From CAVRXZ01 sp963773035 (lineage in GTDB: Bacteria > Acidobacteriota > Vicinamibacteria > Vicinamibacterales > CAVVIG01), in NCBI GenBank assembly GCA_963773035.1, contig CAVYZX010000001.1:1-64000 (forward strand): a DNA stretch of 64,000 nt, read 5' to 3'. Within the stretch, counting starts at the first letter, position 1; every line of letters starts with the position of its first letter. Shown piece after piece: positions 51,598-61,893 of this stretch. A program made the position numbers and the translations under genes. The notes below the pieces were generated by a model that saw only the letters and a program-made list of their open reading frames with translations, was not told where the DNA came from and ran no database searches.

Positions 51598-53568
51598 ATG
51601 AGATCCAAGCCGATAGCGCGAAACCGCTCTCTTGCTCTGCTCGCGGTGGTCGCAGCGGTGGCGCTCGCGACCCGCGTGAGCGGCCAGAACACATCGTGCA
51701 CGGACCAAGCAAGTGGCAAGCCGGCGGACTGCGTACCAGCCACGTTTACCACCTTCGACATCCCGTTCGACAAGCTGCCGGGCGGTCGCATGGATGCGCA
51801 GGGGAACCTCGACCCGACCTCGTCGCCGAAGGACGCGCACGCGGGGGCGTTCGTGGCCGCGAAGAAACTGGGGTTGTTCCGCAACTTCGAATGGCTCCAT
51901 TGGGTGCCCACCGCACCGTCGACACGGGACCCGGCTACGGGTCGATGGCGCGGCGGCGACCTCGACGGCTTTCCGACAGGGTGGGGATCGACGGGGCTCG
52001 GCATCGCCGGCGATTGTCTGTATTGGGGGCGCAGCAATTCCACCAACACGACCAGCCCGCGGGTGACCCACGACGTGAGGATCTTCAAGATTCAGCCCGA
52101 TCCGGAGAAGAATCCGCCGGTCGAGGTCGGCCGGATGCCTCAGTTCACGATCGACGACGGCGAAACCGCCGTACGCGATCGAGAGTTGCGCCCCTACAAC
52201 TACACGTCCACCGACGGCGTCGAACGAATGCTGATGGTCCGTAGTGCCGCGACCGGGACGGGGGGCGACGTGATCACATACACGCTCGATCCACAGTCGT
52301 GCCTTCCGGTGGGCGCCGGCGCAAAGGCTGACGGCGTGCTCGCGCACGAGTTCTACCTCTGGCACGACCCGCGCAATCCCAACCGGCTGCTCGTCCTCTC
52401 GCAGACCTACGGATCACAGGACGAGGATCTCGTCGTGACCGCGATCACCGACGAGAAAACCGGCAAGGTGCTGGACAAGCCGGTGTTCCTCGCGTCCTTC
52501 ACGCTCGAGCGCGTCGGCGGTCCGGTGAAGAACGAACGTCCCGATTCTACGGGCCTCTACACGAGCGGCCGGTTCGCCGACTACCGTCATCTGACCGATC
52601 AGTGGGGGCGGCCGGGCGCCACACAGACCTCTCAGGTGAACAGCCTGCACTCCGGAACGATGTCCGACGATGGCGAACGCTTTTACGTCGCTGGGACCAC
52701 GGCCGGGATGTACATCCTGAACACCGAGCGGATCGCGAACAACACCAACCTGCAGCTCGCGTCGGGTGGTGTCTGCCGTCAGCGATCGACTAACGCCTGG
52801 ATGGACGACAGGATTGGCGGCGTTGTCGACGTCGGTAAGCTTCCCGAGGTGGCGGACGACTGCCTGCACCCGGTGCTCAACTCTGATCCCGGCGTGCTGG
52901 CGATGCTGCGCTCCGATCGGTCCGACGCGGACAAGCTGGCGCGCTACACACGGCTCGAGACGCGCTCACGCTTCAGCTTCACCCCGCCGCTCGTCGCGAT
53001 GGTGGGCGTGCACAGTGCCGTGCCCGTGCCAGGCCGCCCATCGCTGTCACGCGGGAACCCGAAGAACCGTCCGGCGTGGGTCGTGATTACCGAAGAATGG
53101 CCCTTCGGCCCGTGCCCCGAACGCGGCCTCCGGATCGTCAACGTCGAATCGGAGATCACGCCGATGATGGTCGGCGCTCTCGCGCAGTCCGACAGCCTGG
53201 TGCAGAACTGCCTCGCGCAGGCCAAACCGCCGGGCTCGACGATCCGACCGATGATGCACGCGCACAATCCGACCGTGCTCGAGAACCTTGTCTTCGTTGG
53301 CTGGCTGGGACACGGTGTCCGCGCCATCGACATCTCCAATCCGTTCAACCCGCGCGAAGTAGGTCATGCGAGGCCCGTCCCCTGGGGCGACATCATGACC
53401 TATCCCGACATTCACAACGGACTGGTCTACGTCGGCGACAACCATACCGGCCTGCACGTGCTCAAGTACACGGGGCCTCATGCCGCGGAGGTGCCGAAGA
53501 ACGCGGTGTACTCGTCCAATCGCACCAGTCCACATCCGTCGGGGCCGCCGAGGCCCGGCAGGCAATGA
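51598..53568 (+). CDS. Secreted LVIVD-repeat protein
   Basis: A 656-residue protein with signal peptide (LALLAVVAAVALATRVSGQ). The C-terminal part has LVIVD-type propeller blades, e.g. VFVGWLGHGVRAIDISNPFN, and VYVGDNHTGLHVLKY. The rest also resembles beta-propeller sequence (HSGTMSDDGERFYVAGTTAG). Such proteins are extracellular scaffolds or binders; no enzyme motif is seen. The next gene overlaps its stop codon (ATGA). Eight cysteines in pairs suggest disulfides. Confidence 0.85.
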   Translation: MRSKPIARNRSLALLAVVAAVALATRVSGQNTSCTDQASGKPADCVPATFTTFDIPFDKLPGGRMDAQGNLDPTSSPKDAHAGAFVAAKKLGLFRNFEWLHWVPTAPSTRDPATGRWRGGDLDGFPTGWGSTGLGIAGDCLYWGRSNSTNTTSPRVTHDVRIFKIQPDPEKNPPVEVGRMPQFTIDDGETAVRDRELRPYNYTSTDGVERMLMVRSAATGTGGDVITYTLDPQSCLPVGAGAKADGVLAHEFYLWHDPRNPNRLLVLSQTYGSQDEDLVVTAITDEKTGKVLDKPVFLASFTLERVGGPVKNERPDSTGLYTSGRFADYRHLTDQWGRPGATQTSQVNSLHSGTMSDDGERFYVAGTTAGMYILNTERIANNTNLQLASGGVCRQRSTNAWMDDRIGGVVDVGKLPEVADDCLHPVLNSDPGVLAMLRSDRSDADKLARYTRLETRSRFSFTPPLVAMVGVHSAVPVPGRPSLSRGNPKNRPAWVVITEEWPFGPCPERGLRIVNVESEITPMMVGALAQSDSLVQNCLAQAKPPGSTIRPMMHAHNPTVLENLVFVGWLGHGVRAIDISNPFNPREVGHARPVPWGDIMTYPDIHNGLVYVGDNHTGLHVLKYTGPHAAEVPKNAVYSSNRTSPHPSGPPRPGRQ

Positions 53569-54221
53569 CGGACACCGCCCGCCCGACAGCAATCCGCGGG
53601 ATCCGACGACGGGTCGTCTGTGTGCTTCTGATGGGCATCGTCGCCCCCAATGCCTCCGGCGTTCGGGCGCAGACGCCCGGCGCCGCGACGACCACGCTAT
53701 ACACGCAGGAGGATCTGCTCTTCCTGAGCCACATGATCGTCCACCACCGGCAGGCGCTCGAGCTGGCGGCGCTCGTGCCTTCCCGCACCGGTCGCGAGGC
53801 GCTGATCCAGTTCGCCCGGCAGGTCGATGGGGCGCAGAGTGCCGAGATCGATCAGATGGAATCGCTGCTGGCCCTTGCCGCAGATCGCGGGATGACGGTT
53901 CCTCATCACGACCCTCACGCGGACCAACCGATGCCCGGCCTTCTGCCGAAGGCCCAGATGGATGCAGCGGCCGCGGCGACAGGAGCAGCGTTCGAGCGCT
54001 TGTGGCTCGAGGGGATGATCGTCCACCACGAGGGCGCGCTCACCATGGGGCGCGCGCAGCAACGCCGGCAGTCCGAAAGCGGCCGCCAGCCCTACGGAAT
54101 CGACGTGCTGGTCGACGAGATACTGGTGGTACAGCGCGCCGAGATCACCAAGATGAAAGCGTGGCTCACACAGTGGGGCCTCTCGAGCTCCATCAAGAGG
54201 TCTGACGCGTCCTCGCGCTGA
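53565..54221 (+). CDS. DUF305 (copper-linked) secreted protein
   Basis: A 218-residue protein with signal or anchor (VCVLLMGIVAPNASGVRAQ). The DUF305 signature appears twice: FLSHMIVHHRQALELAAL and LWLEGMIVHHEGALTMGRA. These H-x-M/HH helices are four-helix-bundle elements linked to copper handling in other bacteria. Its ATG overlaps the LVIVD stop, so it is expressed with the upstream gene. It ends the probable seven-gene run that begins with the Mo hydroxylase. Whether copper is linked to the enzyme is unknown. Confidence 0.88.
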   Translation: MTDTARPTAIRGIRRRVVCVLLMGIVAPNASGVRAQTPGAATTTLYTQEDLLFLSHMIVHHRQALELAALVPSRTGREALIQFARQVDGAQSAEIDQMESLLALAADRGMTVPHHDPHADQPMPGLLPKAQMDAAAAATGAAFERLWLEGMIVHHEGALTMGRAQQRRQSESGRQPYGIDVLVDEILVVQRAEITKMKAWLTQWGLSSSIKRSDASSR

Positions 54222-54258
54222 CGTCGTGGCGCGCGTCGGCGGCCGAACCTGCGCGAGA

Positions 54259-54628
54259 TCACGAGGCGATCAGCGCCTCCAGCTCCGACAACGGAACGCG
54301 ATCCCTCCTTCAAGGCGCGATCGTGAAAGTCTCGCAACGAGAACGCTGCCGTTGTTCCGCTTGATACGCTCCCGACATCTGCGCCACGCTTTCAACCCGG
54401 TAGTAGGTGTAGCTGCAGGATAGAGCGGGCTGTTGCAGCATTCGGCGGTCGCTCCTCTCGGTCTGGACGTTCGTGATCATCAAATCCAGGGCCTGCTGGA
54501 CGGTATGCCGAGTGTCTGAAGCCTCACGTCGAGGATGGAGTTCGCCAGCGTCAGAGGATCTGTCATCAGGTGAGTGCAACGCGGACTGTGGTCGAGGAAC
54601 TTCTCGGACATCACGTTGCGTGAGAACG
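54259..54628 (-). pseudogene. Decayed duplicate of the DUF885 gene 3' end
   Basis: A 39-base identical block (54238-54276 equals 54877-54915) starts a long stretch of similarity between 54238-54628 and 54877-55280, offset by about 639 bases. The copy encodes DUF885 pieces in shifting frames (LANSILDVRLQTLG, DRALKEGS). Many small indels break it, while the 54898 gene is intact. It looks like a tandem partial duplication left to decay. Confidence 0.85.
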
Positions 54629-54793
54629 TCAGACTTCGATGTACCCGATGGACACGTTTCGAAACCGGATTGGCAACAGGGCGAGTTCGAGATCGTCCAA
54701 CCCCTGACCTTCCCTGAGTGCAAGCTTGAATGCATCGTTCGTTTCGGTGACCTGCGCCACGGCCTCGAGAGCCGCCCTGTCCACCTGCTGCAT
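54629..54793 (-). CDS. Possible 54-residue ORF fragment between duplicates
   Basis: A short minus-strand frame of 54 codons in the segment that separates the two DUF885 copies. It begins MQQVDRAALEAVAQVTETND and ends LLPIRFRNVSIGYIEV before TGA, with coding-like codon use. It has no ribosome-binding site I can trust and no family match I recognise. It may be the C-terminal end of a lost gene rather than a complete one. The sequence 54794-54876 has no gene. Confidence 0.3.
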   Translation of the reverse strand: MQQVDRAALEAVAQVTETNDAFKLALREGQGLDDLELALLPIRFRNVSIGYIEV

Positions 54794-54897
54794 CAGAGCT
54801 CGACAGACCCACAGATGCGGTGATCATCCGCAGGACATTTCTGCACCATTGCAAGGACATCTTCGACGGTTCTCTGGGCGGCCGAACCTGCGCGAGA

Positions 54898-56604
54898 TCA
54901 CGAGGCGATCAGCGCTTCCAGCTCCGACAACGGAACCGATCCCTCCTTCAAGGCGCGATCGTGAAAGTCTGGCAACGAGAAGGCGCTGCCTTTCTTCTGC
55001 TTGATGCGCTCGCGAATCTGTAGCCACGCTTTGAACCCGGCGTAGTAGGTGGGGAGCTGGCAGGATGAGAGCTGGGCTCGTTGCAGCTTGGCGGTCGCTT
55101 CCTCTCGCTCCTGGAACGTATCGTTGATCATCAAATCCAGGGCCTGCTGGTCGGTCATGCCGAGTGTCTGAAGCCTCACGTCGAGGATGGTGTTCGCCAG
55201 CGCTCTGAGGATCTGCTTCATTAGAGTGAGCTGCAACGCCGGACTGTGGTCGCGGAATCCTTCCTCGGACATCATCTGTTGCGTGTAGAACGCCCAGCCT
55301 TCGATGTACGGGCCGTTGCCGAACACGTTGCGAAGCAGGCGGCGGGATTTGGGCTGGACCTCGTTGGCGAACTCGAATTGCACGTAGTGGCCCGGCATCG
55401 CTTCGTGGATCGTGAGCTCGTACAGACCGTAGCGGTTGTACTCCCGCAGCTTGGATTCGACTCGCGCCTTCGGCCACGTCTTCGGAATCGGCGTGATCCA
55501 GTAGAACGCCCCGAGCTCGGGCTCGAGCGCGGGCGCGGGGTTGAACCCACCGACGCCGTAGATGCCACGCATGAATTCCGGCGTATCGATGACTTGCAGG
55601 TTCGAGCGGGTTGGCAGCGTCAGGAGCGTCTTGTCGCGCACGAATGCGGTGGCCTCGGCGAGCGTCTTCTTGGCCTCGGCCATGTAGGTCTGAGGAGTCG
55701 CGTGCTGACGTGCGACTTCGTCGAGCGCCTGCTTGACCGTTCTCGGCGCTGCGAGCTTCGCCATCTCGGCGCGCGTGCTCTGAAGGTCGGCTTCCGCTTC
55801 GGCGAGCAGCTGCTCCGGAGCCTTGTCGCCGGCAATCGCGAAGGCGAACTTTCGCGCGTACTTCTCCTTTCCCAGTCGCCAGTCGCTGGTTCTCTTCGAG
55901 AGCGTGCCCTCGAGAAACGCGTTCAGGTCCTTCAGCGCGGCGATCGCCTTCTCCGCTGCGACGGCGTACTGCGCCTTCTGCGACTCGGGTACGGCAGCGC
56001 GAAGCGTGTGATCGATCAGCTCGATGTTGCCCTGGTTCTCTTCACGCGCGACGCGATTCCAGACTTCAGGCGCATCGATCAGGTTGGCCTTGGCCTGCTC
56101 GACGAGCGCCGGGATTTTCTCGAGGCGCTTGATGATGTGCTCGAATCGTCGCTCGACCGGCGCGTAGTTCAGGATGAAAGGGTTGTATAGCGCGTTGCCG
56201 GCCAGCTCGACGTAAACCGTCGGGTTGTGTTTGTAATTTTGAATCGTGTCGATCTCGAGGATAGAAAGGCCGACGTTGTTGCCGATGATCTTCAGGTCGG
56301 CCTGCTGTTCGCGGTCGAGCGACTGTGCGTCGATGGCCGCGACCCGCTCCTGGATGGATTGATAGAAGCGGCGCTGTGCCTCAATCGCGGCCGCGCTGTA
56401 GTCGTCCAGCGCTTCGTCGAGCGACATGCCGTTGTGCTCGTGGTAGCCGGCCTGAGTGGCCGAGACCGGCGAGAGCGCGAGCGCTCCATACATGAAGTCG
56501 TCGGTCAGCTTGTTGAAATCGACCGGCGCCGGTTTCGACGCCGGTGGCGGGCTACTGCAACTCACGAGCGCGACCACGACAGCCGGCGGCAGGAAGCGAT
56601 GCAT
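54898..56604 (-). CDS. DUF885 family metallopeptidase-like lipoprotein
   Basis: A 568-residue protein. N-terminal lipoprotein signal (VVVALVSC, C16). The C-terminal half has TIHEAMPGHYVQFEF (about 393-407), the DUF885 HEA-PGH motif whose histidines and glutamate resemble a zincin site, and downstream GPYIEGWAFYTQQMMSEEGF with a second conserved glutamate. The N-terminal half is helical (FNKLTDDFMYGALALSPVSA and following). A Zn-dependent peptidase role is inferred. The start is the ATG at 56604; frames open further upstream are antisense to a kinase pseudogene. Its 3' end is duplicated downstream. Confidence 0.88.
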   Translation of the reverse strand: MHRFLPPAVVVALVSCSSPPPASKPAPVDFNKLTDDFMYGALALSPVSATQAGYHEHNGMSLDEALDDYSAAAIEAQRRFYQSIQERVAAIDAQSLDREQQADLKIIGNNVGLSILEIDTIQNYKHNPTVYVELAGNALYNPFILNYAPVERRFEHIIKRLEKIPALVEQAKANLIDAPEVWNRVAREENQGNIELIDHTLRAAVPESQKAQYAVAAEKAIAALKDLNAFLEGTLSKRTSDWRLGKEKYARKFAFAIAGDKAPEQLLAEAEADLQSTRAEMAKLAAPRTVKQALDEVARQHATPQTYMAEAKKTLAEATAFVRDKTLLTLPTRSNLQVIDTPEFMRGIYGVGGFNPAPALEPELGAFYWITPIPKTWPKARVESKLREYNRYGLYELTIHEAMPGHYVQFEFANEVQPKSRRLLRNVFGNGPYIEGWAFYTQQMMSEEGFRDHSPALQLTLMKQILRALANTILDVRLQTLGMTDQQALDLMINDTFQEREEATAKLQRAQLSSCQLPTYYAGFKAWLQIRERIKQKKGSAFSLPDFHDRALKEGSVPLSELEALIAS

Positions 56605-58973
56605 TTCATGCTGGCGGCGAGCGGTACGAAACTTCTGGACTTCGGCCTGGCGAAGCTGCACCAACCGTCCCGGCCGTCTGGCGCCGTGGTAACGCCGGTC
56701 GGATTGAACACGACTGCGCCGGGCACGATCCTCGGCACCATGCAGTACATGGCGCCGGAACAACTGGAGGGCCAGGACGCCGACGCGCGAGCCGACATCT
56801 TTGCTTTTGGCGCCACGCTGTATGAGATGGTGTCGGGCAAGAAAGCCTTCGAGGGGAAAAGCCAGGCGCATCTGATAGCCGCGATCATCACCGTCGATCC
56901 CGATCCCCTTTCGAAACTGCAGCCGGTGCCTCCTGCGCTCGACTTCCTCGTGACGAGGTGTCTGGTCAAAGACCCGGAAGAACGGCTGCAGTCGATGTCG
57001 GATGTGCTGGGACAGCTCCGATGGATTGCCGAAGGCGGGACTGCGACGGGCGCGTCGGCTTCGCGCGCGACTCGCGGCCGGGGACGGCTGCCGCGGCTTG
57101 CGCTTGGCGCCGCAGTGCTGTTGGCCGGAGCGGTGGCGGCGACGGCTCTGCTCGCCCTGCAGGAAGGCAGAAACGCCGCTCGAAAGTCGCTTCCTCATTC
57201 CGACGCCGGATATGCCGGTACCTGAAGCTGCTGCGATTTCGCCTGACGGCCGGGTGGTGGCGTACTCTGCGCGCGATGCGGCGACCACGTTCTTGTTCGT
57301 CCGCCCGATCGACACCGATCAGCCGCTGAAACTTCCCGGCACTGAAGGCGCAGGCAATCTGTTCTGGTCTCCGGACAGCCGCTCGATTGCGTTCTTCGCC
57401 GGCGGAAAGCTCAAGAAAGTGCAGGCGTCGGGCGGACCCCCGCAGAACATCTGCGATACGCCGGACATGCGGGGTGGCACGTGGAATGCGAGCGACGTCA
57501 TCCTCTTCGCTTCGTCCAAAGGATTGCAGCGGGTGAAAGCCGTCGGCGGAGAGCCGGTTGCCAGTGGCGACTCCGAAAGACGCCGTTCCGCACTACCCGT
57601 CTTTCCTGCCTGACGGTCAGCACTTCCTGTTTCTATCGGTCCCGGCGCAGGCCTCGAGCGCCGCGATCTACGCCGGCTCGCTCGACTCGAGCGATGCGAC
57701 TCGCCTGGTCGCAGCGCAGTCCAATGCCGCGTACGCCGAGCCTGGCTACCTGCTCTACCATCGCGAAGGGACGTTGTACGCACAGCCGTTCAATCCCAGT
57801 AAGCTCGCGACCAGACGGAGATGCGGTTCGACTTGCCGACAAGCTGCCGTACGACGCATCTGGGGCGGCGGCGTTCTCCGCGTCGCGAACGGGGATCTTG
57901 ATCTACCGCAACAGTCCGCCGCCGACGGCTCAAGCAGCATCAGGCGCAGCTCCGAGCGGTGGTGTCTACGAACCTGCCGCTGACTTGGGTGGACCGATCC
58001 GGGAAGAAGCTCGATTCACTGGCGGACCGGGCCGGTTGGGCAGGCGTCGATCTTGTCCCCCAACGGCAAACGCGTCGCAACACACCGCCACGATGCCGAC
58101 GGGGGCGATGTGTGGATCTTCGAGCCCGGACAGACCATGCCAGCGAAGTTCACCTTCGACGCCGCCCAGGACAACTCTGCGCCGATCTGGTCGCCCGACG
58201 GGACGCATGTGGCGTTCGGGTCGCACAGAAAGGAGAAATGGGGCATCTATGTGAAGGTCGCCGACAGCACGAAGAACGAAGAGCCGGTGACGGAATCCGA
58301 CGCTGCCCATCGTGCCGATGACATGGACTCCCGACGGGCAGACACTCTATGTATTGGACGAGCGCCGCCAAGACCCAAGGCGACGTCTGGGGTTTGCCGA
58401 TGACAGGCGAGAAAAAGCCGTTCCCGGTCCTGAGCTCGCCGGCTGACGAGCGGCATCCGCAGGTCTCGCCGAGCGGAAAATGGATCGCGTACAGCTCCAG
58501 CGAAACTGGCAGAAGCGAAATCTACGTCCAGCCATACCCGCAGGGCGCGAAGATACAGATCTCGTCGAACGGAGGCATATATCCGCGGTGGGGACGCGGC
58601 GGGCAGGAACTCTATTTCATGAACCTGGTCTCTGCGGGAAACCTGATGATGTCGAACATCCGCGTCACGGGGTGCGGCGATTCAGCGCGACGATCCGAAG
58701 GTCCTGTTCCAGACCGGTTATTTCACCAGTCCTCACCCCGGCGGCCAATACCATGCGTATGCCGTGTCCTCTGACGGCCAGCGTTTCCTGATCCCTCAGA
58801 TCGACAACCCGGTGGCCGTGTTTACGGGCCGGGGCCGCGGCCTCGGCATCAATACACCCGCCGTCATGGCGGCTTTGTTTGCTGATCGCCACGCTTCGAC
58901 GTCTTCTGCGTCGGGCCAGGCCGCGTCAATCAACGTCGTTTTCAACTGGACGACGGCCATGAAGGAGGATTGA
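56605..58973 (+). pseudogene. Decayed kinase-propeller gene lacking its kinase N-lobe
   Basis: The plus strand opens in the middle of a kinase: GTKLLDFGLAKLHQPSRPSG, GTMQYMAPEQLEGQDADARA, RCLVKDPEERLQSMSDVLGQ, a membrane segment (ALGAAVLLAGAVAATALLAL) and PD40 propeller blades (ISPDGRVVAYSARDAATTF, LFWSPDSRSIAFFAGGKLKK, FLPDGQHFLFLSV, VSPSGKWIAYSSSETGRSE) to a stop at 58971. The glycine loop, catalytic Lys and HRD are lost where it meets the DUF885 5' end. At least six frameshifts occur. It is tightly followed by a second decayed kinase gene. Confidence 0.88.
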
Positions 58974-58977
58974 GCCC

Positions 58978-61148
58978 GTGAATCTCGAACGTGGCTCCCG
59001 ACTCGGTCACTACGAGATTATCGAGCCCCTGCCTGGCACCGCCGCGGAATCCTACAAGGCCTCGGACACGCGATCGAGCCGAACCGTTACCCTGAAGGCG
59101 TATCCTCCGCACGCTCTGGGACATCTCCGGCGTGAAGCAGCAGCTCGAGCGCGAGATCCAGACCGTTGCGGCGCTGAAGCATCCTCACATCGGCGCGCCA
59201 ACGGAAATCGTCCACGAGGCCGGCGCCGACTATCTGGTCACCGAATACGTGGAAGGCGAAACGCTGGCCGAGCGGTTGAAGCGCGGCCCGGTGGAAGTGG
59301 AAGAAGCCTTGACGGTCGCGGTCGCGATCGCCGACGCGTTGGACAAGGCGCATCGACAAGGCGTCGTGCATCGGGGATTGAATCCCTCTACCATCGTCCT
59401 GACTGCTGCCGGAGCCAAGGTGATCGACTTCGGATTCGCGCAGGTGAACGAACCGTCCAGTGCTTCCCTGCCCGTGTCCGCAGTGTCGGCGCGCACGACG
59501 CGCGCGATCGCACCTTCGGTTTCGGCGCCGGCGTTTGCGGCTCCGTACCTGGCGCCGGAACAGATCGCCGGAAGGGACGCCGATGCGTGCTCGGACATCT
59601 TCGCGTTCGGTGCCGTGCTGTACGAAATGCTGACAGGCCGGCCGGCCTTCGAAGGCAAGACATCTCCGATCCTGGCCGCCGCGATTCAGACGGTCGATCC
59701 CGAGCCGGTGTCCAAGCTGCGACCGGAAACACCACCAGCGCTGGACTACGCGGTGAGACGATGTCTGGCCAAGGACCCGAAGCAACGGTTTCGGACGGCG
59801 CGGGATCTGACGAAGCATCTCCAGTGGATTAGTGAAGGGGACGATCGGACCGGAATCCCGGTCGCCGATGCGACGCGGCACGCGGAAAAGGAATCGCTTG
59901 TTCGTTGTGGCCGCCGCCGCCCTGGTGCTGCTGACAACGAGCCTGGCGCCCTCAGCGTATCGCTATCTCGAGGGGGGAGCTGAAGCGGTCGAGGCGCGCT
60001 ACGTCATCACCAGCATGGCCGACACTGGAAATGCTCAAGGTGGATCGCCTGTGACGGTCTCGCCGGATGGCCGCTGGATTACCGGAGCCCGGTTCACAAC
60101 CTCCAGCGGCGGCATCTACGCACTCCCGATGGGGGACGTCTCGCCGAAGATGCTGCTCGATGGCCACATCGCCTGGGCGTTCTTCTGGGCGCCCGACAGC
60201 AAGTCGTTCGGATTTTTCGAGGACGGGAAGCTGAAGACGAGCGATGTGTCCGGGCGCTCCGCCCCAGACGCTCAGCGACGCGCCATTTCCTGTTGGAGGC
60301 GGCGCGTGGGGCACGCGCGGTGTGATCGTGTTTTCGAGCGGCGGCGTGCTGCACAAGGTTCAGGCCGCTGGGGGACAGCCGGCGCAGATTTCCTCCCTCG
60401 ATCCGTCACTTCAAGAGACCGAACATCTGGCGCCATATTTCCTGCCCGATGGCGTCCACTATCTGTACGTGGCGCTTGCTAGCCAGCCCACCAACAGCGC
60501 GGTGTACGTGGGCGTCGATCGACTCGCAGGAAAGAACGCGTCTGTTCGCATCCGAATCCCCGGCCATGTACGCCGCACCGGGCTACCTGCTCTTCAACCG
60601 TGGAAACGCCGTGTTTGCGCAGCCCTTCGATCCGGGAAGCGCGCAAGTTCACTGGCGAGCCGATCCGCTTGTCGGACGCCGCACCCAGGCTGGGGGGCGC
60701 GTTATCAGGCACAACTTTGAGTCCCAACGAGAACAAGATGGCGAACATCGCCGTGTCTCAAACCGGCGTGCTCGCCTTTCGAAGCGCCAGCACTGTGACG
60801 TCCGGGCAGCCCCAAGCCACCGCGGGGATGACGCTGCTCTGGTTCAATCGGTCCGGAGGCTTCGGATCGGTCGGCCCGCCCGCGTCGTATGCCGGCGTCG
60901 ATCTCGCGCCAGACGGCAAACGCTTCGCGGTTCATCAACACGAGGGCGATGGCGGCGACAGCTGGTTCTTCGACTCCGACAGGATGCAGCGGTTGACCTT
61001 CAACACCGCGCAGGACAACTCGATGCCGATCTGGTCGCACGACGGTACGAAGATCGCCTTCGGCTCCAAGCGGAACGGCAAGTGGGGCGTGTACGTAAAG
61101 GCCTCCGATGGGACCGGCCAGGAGGAGTTGATTGTCGAATCCGAACTG
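58978..61148 (+). pseudogene. Decayed kinase-propeller gene with pseudokinase motifs
   Basis: Starts MNLERGSRLGHYEIIEPLPG after a ribosome-binding site (AAGGAGG). The glycine loop is degenerate (LPGTAAESY), the catalytic HRD is HRG (VVHRGLNPST), and DFG is retained (VIDFGFAQ). The body continues AFGAVLYEMLTGRPAFEG, a membrane segment, and propeller blades in several frames: ITGARFTTSSGGIYAL, GDVSPKMLLDGHIAW, FLPDGVHYLYVAL, DLAPDGKRFAVHQH, WSHDGTKIAFGSKRNGKW. At least five frameshifts. It is cut by the antisense cupin gene at 61149 before the propeller ends. Even before the frameshifts it would have been a pseudokinase. Confidence 0.85.
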
Positions 61149-61577
61149 TCAGCGCTTTTTCCCCGTGTATTCGTCGGCGGTCACCTCATCGGCCCACGTG
61201 GTCATCCCGCCGAACCCGACGTTGATCTGCACGGCCGGCTGATCGGCGGCGGCGCCGTGCCAGTGGAGCACATTCGGCGCCGTGTAGTCGCTCTCGCCCG
61301 CGCCGACCTCCCGGATTGCCTGATCGCGCTTCTGCAGCCGCATCCGCCCCTGCTCGACCAATAGCAGCTGGCCGCGAGCGTGGCTGTGCCAGTAGGTGCG
61401 CGCCCCGGCCTCGAACCGCCGCCGTGCGACGTTCAGATCCTTGGCGTCCATCGCGGCCGACGTGCCGGTAATCTGCGGGGGGACGGCGCCCGCGGCCGGT
61501 TGCTGAGCCCGACCGGTCCAGACCACTGACAACGCGAGAAGAGTCGCGAACGATGCGACGAGTATCATCCGGCTCAT
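61149..61577 (-). CDS. Exported cupin protein
   Basis: A 142-residue protein with signal peptide (LVASFATLLALSVVWTGRAQ). The cupin core is VARRRFEAGARTYWHSHARGQ, LLVEQGRMRLQKRDQ and LHWHGAAADQPAVQINV, keeping His residues for one metal. This is similar in size to the cupin at 16114 but of another subgroup (WHSHARGQLLLVEQG). It lies antisense to the ruined kinase gene and has ended the latter's reading frame. AGGTGTG upstream is a fair ribosome-binding site. Confidence 0.88.
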   Translation of the reverse strand: MSRMILVASFATLLALSVVWTGRAQQPAAGAVPPQITGTSAAMDAKDLNVARRRFEAGARTYWHSHARGQLLLVEQGRMRLQKRDQAIREVGAGESDYTAPNVLHWHGAAADQPAVQINVGFGGMTTWADEVTADEYTGKKR

Positions 61578-61893
61578 TTCACACCTCCCAATTCAACGCC
61601 TGGCTCTGTCCGCCAGACGGCTCATTATCGCATTGCGACGCCCGGATCGACTGGCGCCTGACGGGCAGGACCGAGGGCATTGCCGCCGGGCGTCGCGGTA
61701 AATATTCCGCTGGCTGCGCGGATTTTTCCGCGCGGGTTGTCCCGCACTTCCGTCGCTCTCCACCACTTGGAAGTGTATTCCGCATCCAACCCCCGGGCTT
61801 TGACGAACCGCTGCCTATCTGCTCTCCGGCGCGGCGTATGCAACATTTCAACGCGCGTTACGCCATCCCCGGAAACAGACGTGAGGAGGGCCT
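61578..61893. other. Intergenic region, no supported gene
   Basis: Short open frames on both strands lack coding character and ribosome-binding sites. I see no clear promoter or terminator. It separates divergently oriented genes. Confidence 0.5.

Noticed and set aside
55246..56190. 314-codon plus-strand frame opposite DUF885
   Set aside because: It is a GC-bias shadow; the DUF885 strand has a signal peptide and HEA-PGH motif.
54898..57315. Single 805-residue minus-strand protein
   Set aside because: Only the part from 56604 down matches DUF885. The upstream 237 codons are antisense to recognisable kinase sequence and precede a clean lipoprotein signal at 56604.
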